A DNA stretch of 29,021 nucleotides from Bacteroidetes bacterium UBA3022 (GTDB taxonomy: Bacteria; Bacteroidota; Bacteroidia; Chitinophagales; BACL12), in the NCBI GenBank assembly GCA_002346225.1, contig DDYY01000092.1, positions 1 through 29,021 of the forward strand. Reading direction: 5' to 3'. A model generated the notes under the pieces. The model was not told the DNA's origin. It saw nothing but the letters and a program-made list of their open reading frames with translations, and did not search any database. The first letter of the stretch is position 1. The number at the start of each line of letters is the position of its first letter. Made by a program: the position numbers and the translations under genes. This document shows, piece by piece, positions 7,092 through 16,024 of this stretch.

Positions 7092-7859
7092 ATGAGCACT
7101 AACGAGACTTTTGAGATAAAACTTCCCCAGTTCGAAGGACCTTTCGACCTGCTGCTGTTCTTCATTGAACGGGATGAACTCGATATCTACGACATTCCGA
7201 TTTCGCGCATCACTTCTGACTTTCTCGATTACCTGAGGCAGATGAACCAGCTGAATATCGAGGTGGCAAGTGAGTTCATTCTGGTGGCGGCTACCCTCAT
7301 GCGCATCAAGGCAAAAATGCTGCTGCCGCGCAAGGAACTGGATGAGTTCGGCAACGAAATCGATCCGCGGAAAGAACTGGTAGACCGACTGGTAGAGTAT
7401 AAGCGCTACAAAGATGTACTGGAAGACCTCAGCCGCATGGAAGACGAGCGTCGCCATAAAATGCAAAGGGGCAATATTGCAGCAGAACACACCTTGCTGG
7501 CCCATCAGTTTTCGAATGAAATGGAACTGAGTTCGGTGAACCTCTTCACGCTGTTAAAGGTGTTTGAAAAGGTGATGGAACGCTACCGCAACCAGCCCGA
7601 AACGGTAGAACACGTGGTGTTCCAGTACAACTATACATTGGAAAACGAAGGGAAAACAGTACTGGATGTGTGTCGGAAAAGTGGCAGGGTAGATTTTGCC
7701 GAATTGTTTACGAGCTGCGCAGACCGCCATCAGGCCATATTTCGTTTTCTCTCCATTCTCGATTTGATACAGGGTCAGAAAATTGACCTGCTGGTAGGAG
7801 ATGGATTCAACCAGTTCTGGGTCAGCATCAACAACGCAGGAGAAGGAGCGGCATCCTGA
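7092..7859 (+). CDS. scpA: Segregation and condensation protein A (kleisin)
   Basis: A 255-residue ScpA, the kleisin that bridges the heads of the SMC dimer and, with ScpB, forms the chromosome condensin. The N-terminal signature LPQFEGPFDLLLFFIERDELDIYDIPI (residues about 10-36) is diagnostic, followed by the helical SEFILVAATLMRIKAKMLLP block (about 56-75). The C-terminal winged-helix part that binds the SMC cap is present. scpB is not adjacent. The gene follows recQ by 40 bases and is followed with a one-base gap by a membrane protein gene, so the three may share a transcript. A one-mismatch -7 box (TAACTTCG at 7069-7076) lies 15 bases before the ATG. Confidence 0.95.
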   Translation: MSTNETFEIKLPQFEGPFDLLLFFIERDELDIYDIPISRITSDFLDYLRQMNQLNIEVASEFILVAATLMRIKAKMLLPRKELDEFGNEIDPRKELVDRLVEYKRYKDVLEDLSRMEDERRHKMQRGNIAAEHTLLAHQFSNEMELSSVNLFTLLKVFEKVMERYRNQPETVEHVVFQYNYTLENEGKTVLDVCRKSGRVDFAELFTSCADRHQAIFRFLSILDLIQGQKIDLLVGDGFNQFWVSINNAGEGAAS

Positions 7860-7860
7860 T

Positions 7861-8952
7861 ATGCAAAAGCACCACAACAGCGATTCCGATTCTGAAAAGT
7901 CCATAAATAAGCAATTCAGCTACCGCAATATTATTGGGGTGCTGGCGCTGAGCTTTTTATTATCAGGATATCTTATATATGTATCTTTCGATATAGATTC
8001 CTTTCGCCTCATTACATGGACCACCAGCTCCCTGTTCCTGATAGTTCTCGCGTATCTCTTGCTGGGTGTGAGGCACCTGGCTTACATGTACCGCATCCGG
8101 CATATAACCGGTAATGTACTCTCATGGCGACAGAGCTTCGAGGTCATCACATTGTGGCTGTTCAGTTCTGCTGTTACGCCTTCGACTGTAGGAGGTGCTG
8201 CCGTTGCCGTATACCTGTTGAAAAAAGAGAAAATTTCAGTGGGTAAAAGTGCTACTACCAGTATGCTGACCGTATTTCTGGACCAGGCGCTATTTGCCAT
8301 TCTGGCACCGCTGTTTACCCTGCTGGTCAGCCGCCATGCTATGTTTGCGAAAGATGCAGGCTGTCGCTCACAAAGTGATTTACCGCTCATGCGGGTTTTC
8401 CATGATATTGAAATAATTTATTATTTTGCCTATGTATTCTATCTCATCCTGGTATTGGGACTCGCTTATGGTTTGTTTGTGAATGCCGGCGCTTTCAAGT
8501 CTTTCCTAAGCAGCTTTTTCAGGCTTCCGTTTCTGCGGCGCTGGAGAGACGATGCCATTCAAACCGGAGAGGATATTCTGGAAACATCGCTGGAGCTGAA
8601 AGGTAAAAGTCCTGTATTCTGGTTGAAAGCTTTTGGTTCCACCTTCGTGGCCTGGATGGCGCTCTTTTTTATCTCGCTGTGCATAATAGCGGCCTTTTTT
8701 AATGCAGACAATCTGCAGTGGCTGGTGGTAATGGCGCGGCAGGCTGTCATCTGGATGATTACACTAATACCGGCAACACCCGGTGGGGCGGGCGTGGCGG
8801 AAATCAGTTTCAGCGCCCTCATGTGCGACTTGACCAGCCCCGGTCTGGTGCCCATTATGGCCCTGATGTGGCGCATGGTTTCGTTTTATCCCTATCTCCT
8901 GATGGGATTGATATTCATACCCCGATGGATGGGTAGGGTGTACCGCAGGTAA
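7861..8952 (+). CDS. UPF0104 / LPG synthase-type (YbhN-like) membrane protein
   Basis: A 363-residue polytopic protein of the lysylphosphatidylglycerol synthase transmembrane family (PF03706). About seven hydrophobic segments are visible. The family hallmarks are TPSTVGGAAVAVYLLKKE after the third or fourth segment, a conserved SVGKSATTSMLTVFLDQ stretch, and TPGGAGVAEISF near the end. There is no catalytic aminoacyl-transfer domain, so it is not a full MprF; family members are thought to act on, or move, lipids or glycolipids. The frame is open upstream to 7801 inside scpA, but the ATG at 7861, one base after the scpA stop, is the better start: it begins the Ser/Asp-rich cytosolic N-terminus and avoids a 59-base overlap. 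The gene abuts the convergent PLP enzyme gene with no spacer. Confidence 0.85.
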   Translation: MQKHHNSDSDSEKSINKQFSYRNIIGVLALSFLLSGYLIYVSFDIDSFRLITWTTSSLFLIVLAYLLLGVRHLAYMYRIRHITGNVLSWRQSFEVITLWLFSSAVTPSTVGGAAVAVYLLKKEKISVGKSATTSMLTVFLDQALFAILAPLFTLLVSRHAMFAKDAGCRSQSDLPLMRVFHDIEIIYYFAYVFYLILVLGLAYGLFVNAGAFKSFLSSFFRLPFLRRWRDDAIQTGEDILETSLELKGKSPVFWLKAFGSTFVAWMALFFISLCIIAAFFNADNLQWLVVMARQAVIWMITLIPATPGGAGVAEISFSALMCDLTSPGLVPIMALMWRMVSFYPYLLMGLIFIPRWMGRVYRR

Positions 8953-10200
8953 TCAGACTTTTTCCAGCGCCTGTGCGATATCAGCGATAATATCTTCATG
9001 GTTTTCCACGCCTACCGAAATACGCACCAGACTATCTGTAATATGATGTCGTTGTTTATCGGCCGGTGACACATCGGCATGCGTCATAGTAGCAGGATGC
9101 TCCGCCAGCGATTCTGTACTACCCAGCGATACGGCCAGTCGGATCAAACGCAAACCATTCAGGAAGCGGAAGGCCGCTGCTTCTCCACCTTTAATATCAA
9201 AACTGAGCATGGCTCCGCTGGAGCTGTACTGCTTTTTCCAAATGCGGTATTGTTCGGTTCCCTCAGCAAGATGACCCAGGTAATACACCTTCTCCACCTT
9301 CGGATGTGCCAGCAGAAAATCTGCTACATGTGTGGCGTTGGAAGCTTGCAACTCCATCCGCGGTTTCAGTGTTTCCAGACTGCGCATTAGCAGCCAACCC
9401 GTAAAGGGACTGCACATGTTACCCATGAATGTCCGCAGGCCGCGCACACGGGTCATCATTTCCCGGTTTCCCAAAACAGCACCAGCAATCAGGTCGCTAT
9501 GGCCACCAATGTATTTTGTGGCACTGTACACAACGAGGTCGGCGCCGTGCTGTAAGGGGTGACTCCAGAGGGGGCCCATGTACGTGTTGTCAACAACTAC
9601 AATCACTTTCTGATCTTCATCTGAAAAATAGTCTGCAATCTCCCGGCACATCTGCAAATCAATTAGCGCATTCGTTGGATTGGCAGGTGTCTCAATATAT
9701 ATGACAGAGAGTTTCCCCAGTGTAGATGCTTCCACCCTTTCAATAATCGCTTCTTTGGTCATGCGCGCATCAAACTCTACATGTCCGACATTCCATTTGG
9801 GCAACACATGGTTGATACTGTGATCAGTACCACCGTACACCGGCGAACTGTACAACAACAAATCGCCCGGCTTGAGGAACTCCAGCATCACGGTAGTGAT
9901 GGCGCCCATGCCGGAGGCAAACACTGCGCAGTCTTCTGCTTTGTCCCAAAGACATAGGCGGTTTTCCAGTATCTCCAGGTCCGGATTGTTGAGCCGGCTG
10001 TAAATGAGACCCGGTACTTCATTTTCTTCTGCGCTTTGCAAACCGTAGGCGAGCTCGAAAAAGCGCTTTCCTTCTTCTGCGGTCTTGAAAACGAAAGTGG
10101 AAGTTTGAAAAATGGGGCATTTTACAGAGCCTTCACTGAGTTCCGGCTTATAGCCAAAGCCCATCATAAGGCTTTCCGGGTGGAGATTTTTGTTGTCCAT
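8953..10200 (-). CDS. Cys/Met-metabolism PLP enzyme (methionine gamma-lyase / cystathionine gamma-synthase family)
   Basis: A 415-residue fold-type I PLP enzyme of the trans-sulfuration family (PF01053). Key residues: the PLP-contacting Tyr122 region (SSPVYGGT), Asp204 in VVVDNTYMGP, and the Schiff-base Lys229 in YSATKYIGGHSD. IYSRLNNPDLEILE (67-80) and CSPFTGWLLMRSLETL are family typical. The N-terminus SLMMGFGYKPE and the inserted segment around residues 49-65 place it in a subgroup annotated as methionine gamma-lyase or 'cystathionine gamma-synthase family'. The reaction cannot be settled from motifs: gamma-elimination of methionine and gamma-replacement on O-acylhomoserine both remain possible. 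A candidate -7 box TACCTTTA (10218-10225) lies 17 bases before the ATG. Confidence 0.88.
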   Translation of the reverse strand: MDNKNLHPESLMMGFGYKPELSEGSVKCPIFQTSTFVFKTAEEGKRFFELAYGLQSAEENEVPGLIYSRLNNPDLEILENRLCLWDKAEDCAVFASGMGAITTVMLEFLKPGDLLLYSSPVYGGTDHSINHVLPKWNVGHVEFDARMTKEAIIERVEASTLGKLSVIYIETPANPTNALIDLQMCREIADYFSDEDQKVIVVVDNTYMGPLWSHPLQHGADLVVYSATKYIGGHSDLIAGAVLGNREMMTRVRGLRTFMGNMCSPFTGWLLMRSLETLKPRMELQASNATHVADFLLAHPKVEKVYYLGHLAEGTEQYRIWKKQYSSSGAMLSFDIKGGEAAAFRFLNGLRLIRLAVSLGSTESLAEHPATMTHADVSPADKQRHHITDSLVRISVGVENHEDIIADIAQALEKV

Positions 10201-10217
10201 AGTAGTTGTTGCTGCTG

Positions 10218-10225
10218 TAAAGGTA
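10218..10225 (-). promoter_or_regulatory. Candidate -7 box (TACCTTTA) for the PLP enzyme gene
   Basis: Minus-strand TACCTTTA, one mismatch from TAnnTTTG, 17 bases before the ATG at 10200 and within the 58-base gap after the metallo-beta-lactamase-fold gene. The -33 region shows no clear TTTG. If real, the gene has its own promoter despite lying last in a five-gene minus-strand run. Confidence 0.3.
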
Positions 10226-10258
10226 GACAGAAACTTGCTGAGGACGGGATGATTTATG

Positions 10259-11122
10259 TCAATCTACCTCTTCCGCCAATGGGTATTGCCGTGTACATAC
10301 AAGGGTCTGCCATCCTTCGGGCACATCACATTGCGGGCGATTGAGGGTGCCTGCTATACGTGTTTTCAGAGATATGTTTTGCAAATTGACGGTTCCATCG
10401 GTGTGGCCGCCATCGGATCGGGCGGTTCCTTTACAGATTTGCCATTGGCCGGAAGCGGAGGTAATGGTCATTAAAACCTGGTTACAGGTATCATTGGTGG
10501 AACCGAAGAAACTGAAATAACTGAGCTGTTCGCTCTGCCATGCCGGCTGATAGGGAGCGGCGTAGTATGGATTGTCTTTGTCCGGACAAGGGGTTGTTCC
10601 GCAGCAGGGTGTATTGCATACTGCTCCTGCGGAATCGTTGCGGTGCACATAAATGGCTTTACCTGTGGGGGCAGCATAGCCCAATGAATCAAAAACAGCA
10701 CTGACAAATTCTGCGTTCAGGTGATCGGCGTGAAAATGAGGTGCGATAAATTGCACCACTACCTTGCTGCGATCTAAATTCCATTCGTTGATGAGTATGC
10801 TATCTACCCGGCGGGCATCGTCAATAGCATTTGCAACAGTGCGGAAATCGGCACCGCGGTAAAAGGTATAATCATTGCAATCGTCGCAGTGCAGGTTGCC
10901 ATCGCCATAGCCCGTACCGAAAATCCAGATAGTATCTTGCGTACCGCGGAGGATAAATATATTGGAACTGGTATTCACAGTCTCTCCTTCCAGAGACATA
11001 CTGGGAACCACCGCCAATTGTCCGTCTATCAGTACGGTGGCATCAGCCTTTACCGGTTGTTCCGAAGGTCGCTTACAGGCAAATGCCAGCATCCAGATTA
11101 CTGTAATGCAACAGAATCGCAT
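10259..11122 (-). CDS. Metallo-beta-lactamase-fold exported protein with Cys-rich insert
   Basis: A 287-residue protein. Residues 1-16 form a signal sequence ending in LAFAC, a candidate lipobox with an imperfect -3 position, so it is either a lipoprotein or a secreted protein. The metallo-beta-lactamase metal motif HFHADH is at 129-134 (His129, His131, Asp133, His134). SNIFILRG...IWIFGTGYG (53-73) matches the first strands of the fold, where Asp of the usual LIDTG is replaced by FGTG. GGHTDGTVNL (238-247, His240) may supply a later metal ligand. Between these lies an unusual stretch with Cys169, Cys173, Cys174 and Cys179 (CNTPCCGTTPCPDKDNPY), plus a CDDC at 79-82. No substrate can be named. 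The start is three bases after the DUF3108-like gene's stop, indicating cotranscription. Confidence 0.7.
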   Translation of the reverse strand: MRFCCITVIWMLAFACKRPSEQPVKADATVLIDGQLAVVPSMSLEGETVNTSSNIFILRGTQDTIWIFGTGYGDGNLHCDDCNDYTFYRGADFRTVANAIDDARRVDSILINEWNLDRSKVVVQFIAPHFHADHLNAEFVSAVFDSLGYAAPTGKAIYVHRNDSAGAVCNTPCCGTTPCPDKDNPYYAAPYQPAWQSEQLSYFSFFGSTNDTCNQVLMTITSASGQWQICKGTARSDGGHTDGTVNLQNISLKTRIAGTLNRPQCDVPEGWQTLVCTRQYPLAEEVD

Positions 11123-11125
11123 TGC

Positions 11126-11821
11126 TTAGAAACTGGCAGCGGTCAACACGCTGGAACTTTCCAGACGGCCTTTGTTATCGTAGTTCTCGGTTTTGACGTT
11201 GCCCACTTCTTTTGCCAGCCAGGTGGTGGAGGATGAAGTAACGGTGAACATCATTTTGGTGGTGGTGGTGAATGAATACTTCATGCAATCGAAGGTACCT
11301 GCAGGCGTGGTTACCTGCTCAAAGCCGTCAATTCTTCTGTCGGTTACCAGCACCGTCATATTCATCACATTTACACCATTCAATCCTGCTTTGATGGTCA
11401 TGGTGCCATCGGGCAGAGTCTGTCCGGCTACTGCATTGGCAGGAAACTCCAGATAATCGGAAGTGATTTCCATATCCATTTCGCCCATCGATTCCATCAT
11501 CTCGGCAGGTATCATATTACTCATATCAAAATAAAACTTATCGCCTTCGCAGCGAATGCCAAAACTTCCGTTCAGTGCTTCTTTATTCTTTTCGTCAACG
11601 ATTTCTGTGGCCATGGTAATTTCCAACCCCGCATCTGTACTTTTCTTCTCCTGAAGGGTCATGATCATCTTGCCTTCTTCCTTGCCTTTTTTATCGTAGC
11701 TGGTATACTCCAGTCGCGTTCCTTCTTTGTAGGGAAAATAGCCTTCACAATTGTCGGAACTGAATGCACTTAACAATACAAGGACACCCAGCAGAGAAAG
11801 AAAAGAAATTGATTTGTTCAT
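11126..11821 (-). CDS. DUF3108-like exported protein, copy 1
   Basis: A 231-residue protein with a signal peptide at residues 1-19 (hydrophobic FLSLLGVLVLLSAF). The mature part has the layout of Bacteroidota DUF3108-like (TapB-family) proteins: an opening FPYKEGTRLEYTSYDKKGK, a middle beta-rich section, a VTTPAGTFDCMKYSF block near residues 168-182 and a closing TWLAKEVGNVKTENYDNKGRLE. The function of the family is not known; members are periplasmic or outer-envelope beta proteins. It is a diverged tandem paralogue of the next gene upstream (11838-12500), sharing the KKGK, T-x-x-G-x-x-DC and DxKGxL blocks. The 16-base spacing and the three-base gap to the following gene suggest an operon. Confidence 0.72.
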   Translation of the reverse strand: MNKSISFLSLLGVLVLLSAFSSDNCEGYFPYKEGTRLEYTSYDKKGKEEGKMIMTLQEKKSTDAGLEITMATEIVDEKNKEALNGSFGIRCEGDKFYFDMSNMIPAEMMESMGEMDMEITSDYLEFPANAVAGQTLPDGTMTIKAGLNGVNVMNMTVLVTDRRIDGFEQVTTPAGTFDCMKYSFTTTTKMMFTVTSSSTTWLAKEVGNVKTENYDNKGRLESSSVLTAASF

Positions 11822-11837
11822 AGTATAGTTATTGAGG

Positions 11838-12500
11838 TTAATTCGAATAGGTGGTAATCATTCCGGTAAATGCCAGCTTTCCTTTTTTATCCAGTATTTC
11901 TCTTTTTACGGTGCGGAAAGAACTGTCAATCCAGTCGGTATAAGTAAAATCCTGCAGGTCGAACGACACTTTATAGGTAAGCATGATGCAGTCCAGTTCA
12001 CCCAGTGCTGTAGTAATAGTGGTTCGCTCACCATATTCTATGTCTGTCAGGTTTACCTTATTAGACACATAGCTTTTTTGTCCGAGGTTGTCGACGGTAT
12101 AGGTGGTTACCTTGCGCACATCGGGTACATCATCGCCCGGTTGGGGATTACAGGAAAGCGACATATAGTTGGCTTTATCACTGTTGTAGTTGACCAGCAT
12201 GGTTTCTATATTCACCAGGTACTGGTCAGCGGCGGCAATAATATTGCGGTAGCCTTTGTCTTCCTCCTTGCCTTTTTTATTGAGCGTGGTGTACTTGATA
12301 GCATAAACCAGTCTTTCGTTTTCGTTCGACACTTCCTCCACCTTGTATTGGTAAGTCTTGTAGACAGCACCTTTGTCATCAGTGAGTACGAAATCCCAAC
12401 TGGTGCCTTCGGCATAGGTTTGGGAGATTTCGGGACAATTTTCAGGAACAGGCTGCTGGTACAACCATCCCGACAGTAACAAGGCAATCAATGCAGACAT
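11838..12500 (-). CDS. DUF3108-like exported protein, copy 2
   Basis: A 220-residue protein related to the preceding copy. Shared blocks: YAEGTSWDFVLTDDKGAVYKTY near the start, TTALGELDCIMLTYKV (corresponding to TTPAGTFDCMKYSF in copy 1) and VKREILDKKGKLAFTG near the end. The signal peptide (MSALIALLLSGWLYQQP) is short. The frame is open upstream to 12617, inside mfd, but the first part of that longer frame is not protein-like and would overlap mfd by 92 bases; the ATG at 12500 directly precedes the signal peptide and leaves 25 bases after the mfd stop. Substrate and role unknown. Sequence identity with copy 1 is low, so the duplication is old. Confidence 0.7.
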   Translation of the reverse strand: MSALIALLLSGWLYQQPVPENCPEISQTYAEGTSWDFVLTDDKGAVYKTYQYKVEEVSNENERLVYAIKYTTLNKKGKEEDKGYRNIIAAADQYLVNIETMLVNYNSDKANYMSLSCNPQPGDDVPDVRKVTTYTVDNLGQKSYVSNKVNLTDIEYGERTTITTALGELDCIMLTYKVSFDLQDFTYTDWIDSSFRTVKREILDKKGKLAFTGMITTYSN

Positions 12501-12525
12501 ATGGTATTCTTTTAGAGGTGTTAAG

Positions 12526-15500
12526 TTACTTATTTTCCATGGATTCACGTACAGCGGTCCGGATGCGTTCCAGCAAGGCACGGGCATGGTCCATGCTCTG
12601 CACCTGGTCCAGGGCAATGAGGAGGTGCTTGCTGGTTTGCTTGAGGTGAATGCTGGCCTTTTGGGTGGCTATAAACTGCAACAAGTGCTGGAAGAAAGCA
12701 GACTCATAGAAGGCAGATTCCTGGTTTTCCGGGAAGTAACATCGCAGTTTTTTTAATTTGAATATAATGCGTTCCATGCCCAGTTCTTTCGCCACCCATC
12801 TGAGTCGCACCGCCTCCAGCAATTCTTTCACACTGCCCGGAAGCGGACCAAATCGATCTTTCAATTCGGCGGCAAAAGCAGTAAGACCGGCTTCATTCTC
12901 AATATTATCGAGTCGCGTGTACAGCGACATTCTTTCGGCGATGTTGTTGATGTAATTGTCGGGAATCAGCATTTCCAGATCCGAATCAATCTGCACATCC
13001 TGGACATAATCCATTTTCTGTTCCAGCTCTTCCTGAAACAGCTCTTTGTATTCGGTTTGTTTCAGTTCCCGAATGGCTTCATCCAGAATTTTATGGTAGG
13101 TATCGTAGCCGATGTCGGTGATGAAACCACTTTGTTCGGCACCCAGCAGGTTACCGGCTCCGCGGATGTCCAGGTCGCGCATTGCAATCTGGAAACCACT
13201 GCCCAGCTCGGCAAATTGCTCTATGGTGCGCAGGCGTTTTTTCGAGTCATCGGGGAGGGTGTACAATGGAGGTGCGATGAGATAGCAGTAAGCCTTTCTA
13301 TTCGAGCGACCCACACGACCCCTTAACTGGTGTAAATCGCTGAGTCCGAAGAAATGCGCATTGTTGATGATGATAGTATTGGCATTGGGAATATCGAGTC
13401 CGCTTTCAACTATATTGGTACAAACCAATACGTCGTATCGCTTATCGATGAAGCGGAGCATATGGTCTTCCAGCTCTTCGCCCGACATCTGCCCGTGTGC
13501 TACACCCACCTGAACATCGGGACAAACCTGTCGGATCAGGCGCGCAATCTCTTCAATATCGCGAACGCGGTTATGCACGAAGTACACTTGTCCGTTGCGG
13601 TAAATTTCAAAGTAAATGGCATCGCGGATGAAATCTGCATCGAAGGTTTTCAGCTCGGTAGTTACCGGTTGCCGGTTGGGTGGTGCCGTATTCATGATGG
13701 AAAGATCGCGGGCTCCCATCAGGGAAAATTGTAAAGTACGCGGAATGGGCGTAGCCGTCAGCGTCAGGGTGTCGATATGTGCTTTTAATGCCCGCAGTTT
13801 TTCCTTGGCTGCTACGCCGAATTTCTGCTCTTCATCGAGAATAAGTAATCCCAGATTTTTATATTCGACAGATTTACCTATGATGGAGTGGGTGCCAATC
13901 AGGATATCCACTTTTCCTTCCTTTAGCTTTTCCAGCACCGCCTTCTTCTCCTTACCGGTACGGAATCGGTTCAGGTAATCGATGGTGCAGGGAAATTCAC
14001 TCAATCGTTCCGAAAAAGTGTGGAAATGCTGCATCGCCAGAATGGTGGTAGGTACCAGTACTGCCACCTGTTTACCGTCTGTTACCGCTTTAAAAGCTGC
14101 TCTTATGGCTATTTCTGTTTTGCCGAAGCCAACATCGCCGCATACCAGACGGTCCATGGGATAGGTTTTTTCCATATCCCTTTTTACATCTGCAGTAGCT
14201 TTTTCCTGATCGGGGGTGTCTTCATAAATAAAAGAAGCCTCCAGCTCGGTTTGCAGATAACTGTCGGGCGAGAAAGCAAATCCTTTGGAAGCTTTGCGTT
14301 TGGCGTAAAGGGCAATGAGATCCTTCGCAATGTCCTTGACCTGTTTGCGTGTTTTCCGTTTCAGGTTTTCCCAGGCATCGCTGCCCAGCTTGTTCAGCTT
14401 GGGAGGTGTACCGTCTTTTCCGGTGTATTTGGAAATCTTGTGCAGTGAATTGATATTGACATACAACAGGTCACCGTCTTTGTATTTCAGCCGCACGGTT
14501 TCCTGGCTGTGTCCGTTCACTTCTATTTTTTCCAGACCGGCATATACACCTATACCATGGTCGATATGGGTAACATAATCGCCGGGTTGCAATTGCATCA
14601 GGTCTTTGATACTGATGGCTTCCTTGCGGGCAAATCCGCTTTTTAGCTGGTATTTATTGTAGCGTTCAAAAATCTGATGGTCGGTGTAGCACAGCAGTTT
14701 CTGGTCGTGGTCTATGAATCCGCCCGACAATGTTTTCGGATATGCTTCATAGGGGAAGCCCGCTTTCAAATCTGTAAAAATCTGATAGAAGCGTTCTACC
14801 TGTTTGGAATGAGAAACAAACAACGCAATGCGGTAACCGCTTTTATGTTTTTCTGCGAGGTTGGAAATGAGCAATTCAAAGTTCCTGTTAAACAGGGGCT
14901 GCGGTGCAGCGTGGCAATCTATGTTGATGCTGTCACTGAGGGTGTTGTTCAGTCCGAATTCAATAAGGGGTGCACGTTCCAGTCCTGTTTGTAATTCCTC
15001 CAGGGTGCACAGCAAGCTATCCGGTGCCTGTAGGCGAAAGGGGTGTTCCTCCGGCAGCAGACCTTTTTCCCTGGCAAGGTCGTACCACTCTATGGCAGCC
15101 TCCCTGTACAATTGCATGGCATTGCCGGTATAGCTGGCATCGCGAAACCAAACCACGGTGCCTTCGGGTAATACGTCAAGTAAAGAGCCTTTGGAGGTGG
15201 TCTTGAACTGGGTCTGGATATTCGGTACTATCGTTACCTGCGCTACATTTTTTTGTGACAGCTGAGATACAGGTTCAAATATCCGAATGGATTCTACCGT
15301 GTCATCGAACAATTCAATTCGATACGGCAGTTCGTTGCCGAATGAATAGATATCGATGATACCACCGCGTACGCTGAATTGACCGGGTTCGTATACGAAA
15401 TCGCTCTGCACAAATCCATTCTCCAGCAACACATCAATGATGAAGTGACCATCCAGTCGTTCGTTTTTTTTGATGTGGAGGGTGCTTCTCTCCAACTCCG

Positions 15501-15915
15501 TAGCCTGAACAATTTTTTCGGGCAATGCCTCCGGATAGGTGACCAGCAGTTCTCCCCGTGTATCGGAATGGAGCAGTCGGTTGATGGTTTCGGTGCGCTG
15601 CAGAATGTGGTTGGCGTCGGCTTCGTCGAAAAACCCGGGTTTTTTGAAGGCGTCGGGTAGGAAGTGAATATCTTTTCCCGGCAACAGGCTCTGCAAATCA
15701 TTGAGGAAATAAGCAGCTTCTTCCCGGTCGTTTAGCACGAACAGGTGGTTACCACCGCGTTCCAGGTACAATGCTGCTGCCAGAAAGGAAAGTAATGCGC
15801 CGGGAATTCCCTTCAGATGCAAATGCACCCGGGGGTTATTTTGCAACTGTTGCTGTATGTCGGCTATCCGACTGTCCTGTGTACGGTACCCCGCAATTAT
15901 CTCTTGCACATCCAT
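12526..15915 (-). CDS. mfd: Transcription-repair coupling factor Mfd
   Basis: A 1129-residue DNA translocase that removes RNA polymerase stalled at lesions and recruits UvrA. Domains in order: UvrB-like N-terminal module; the CarD-like RNA polymerase interaction domain with LQPGDYVTHIDHGIGVYAG (about residues 440-505); a RecG-like helicase with Walker A GDVGFGKTE at about 593 and DEEQ at about 693; and the C-terminal UvrA-inhibitory D7 region. The length is typical (about 1100-1150). The longest frame begins at a TTG at 15927; the ATG at 15915 (MDVQEIIAGYR) is preferred. A perfect TAnnTTTG box (TATTTTTG) ends nine bases before it. It is divergent from the flavoprotein gene and heads a minus-strand run of five genes. 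Confidence 0.96.
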   Translation of the reverse strand: MDVQEIIAGYRTQDSRIADIQQQLQNNPRVHLHLKGIPGALLSFLAAALYLERGGNHLFVLNDREEAAYFLNDLQSLLPGKDIHFLPDAFKKPGFFDEADANHILQRTETINRLLHSDTRGELLVTYPEALPEKIVQATELERSTLHIKKNERLDGHFIIDVLLENGFVQSDFVYEPGQFSVRGGIIDIYSFGNELPYRIELFDDTVESIRIFEPVSQLSQKNVAQVTIVPNIQTQFKTTSKGSLLDVLPEGTVVWFRDASYTGNAMQLYREAAIEWYDLAREKGLLPEEHPFRLQAPDSLLCTLEELQTGLERAPLIEFGLNNTLSDSINIDCHAAPQPLFNRNFELLISNLAEKHKSGYRIALFVSHSKQVERFYQIFTDLKAGFPYEAYPKTLSGGFIDHDQKLLCYTDHQIFERYNKYQLKSGFARKEAISIKDLMQLQPGDYVTHIDHGIGVYAGLEKIEVNGHSQETVRLKYKDGDLLYVNINSLHKISKYTGKDGTPPKLNKLGSDAWENLKRKTRKQVKDIAKDLIALYAKRKASKGFAFSPDSYLQTELEASFIYEDTPDQEKATADVKRDMEKTYPMDRLVCGDVGFGKTEIAIRAAFKAVTDGKQVAVLVPTTILAMQHFHTFSERLSEFPCTIDYLNRFRTGKEKKAVLEKLKEGKVDILIGTHSIIGKSVEYKNLGLLILDEEQKFGVAAKEKLRALKAHIDTLTLTATPIPRTLQFSLMGARDLSIMNTAPPNRQPVTTELKTFDADFIRDAIYFEIYRNGQVYFVHNRVRDIEEIARLIRQVCPDVQVGVAHGQMSGEELEDHMLRFIDKRYDVLVCTNIVESGLDIPNANTIIINNAHFFGLSDLHQLRGRVGRSNRKAYCYLIAPPLYTLPDDSKKRLRTIEQFAELGSGFQIAMRDLDIRGAGNLLGAEQSGFITDIGYDTYHKILDEAIRELKQTEYKELFQEELEQKMDYVQDVQIDSDLEMLIPDNYINNIAERMSLYTRLDNIENEAGLTAFAAELKDRFGPLPGSVKELLEAVRLRWVAKELGMERIIFKLKKLRCYFPENQESAFYESAFFQHLLQFIATQKASIHLKQTSKHLLIALDQVQSMDHARALLERIRTAVRESMENK

Positions 15916-15924
15916 CGGGCGATG

Positions 15925-15932
15925 CAAAAATA
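15925..15932 (-). promoter_or_regulatory. -7 box (TATTTTTG) of the mfd promoter
   Basis: Minus-strand TATTTTTG, an exact match to the Bacteroidota -7 consensus TAnnTTTG, nine bases upstream of the chosen mfd ATG. A start site just downstream would give a nearly leaderless mRNA and would exclude the longer TTG-initiated frame at 15927, because that codon lies inside the box. The -33 element is not clear. Confidence 0.5.
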
Positions 15933-16024
15933 CGGAAGTATATGCAGCACTGCGATTAATTTATTGTTGCGTGTGTGCAGCCACCTCACTGATGAAAATC
16001 ATTCATTGTTCCGTCAATTTTAAC

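Noticed and set aside
6548..7165. A 205-codon minus-strand frame across the recQ-scpA junction
   Set aside because: It is antisense to two clearly identified genes and has no family features.
7801..7860. Upstream extension of the UPF0104 gene
   Set aside because: It would overlap scpA by 59 bases; the ATG at 7861 directly after the scpA stop is a better start.
7861..8952. Considered as full MprF lysylphosphatidylglycerol synthase
   Set aside because: Only the transmembrane part is present; the C-terminal aminoacyl-transfer domain is absent.
12501..12617. Upstream extension of the second DUF3108-like gene
   Set aside because: The added residues fall inside mfd and hide the signal peptide that follows the ATG at 12500.
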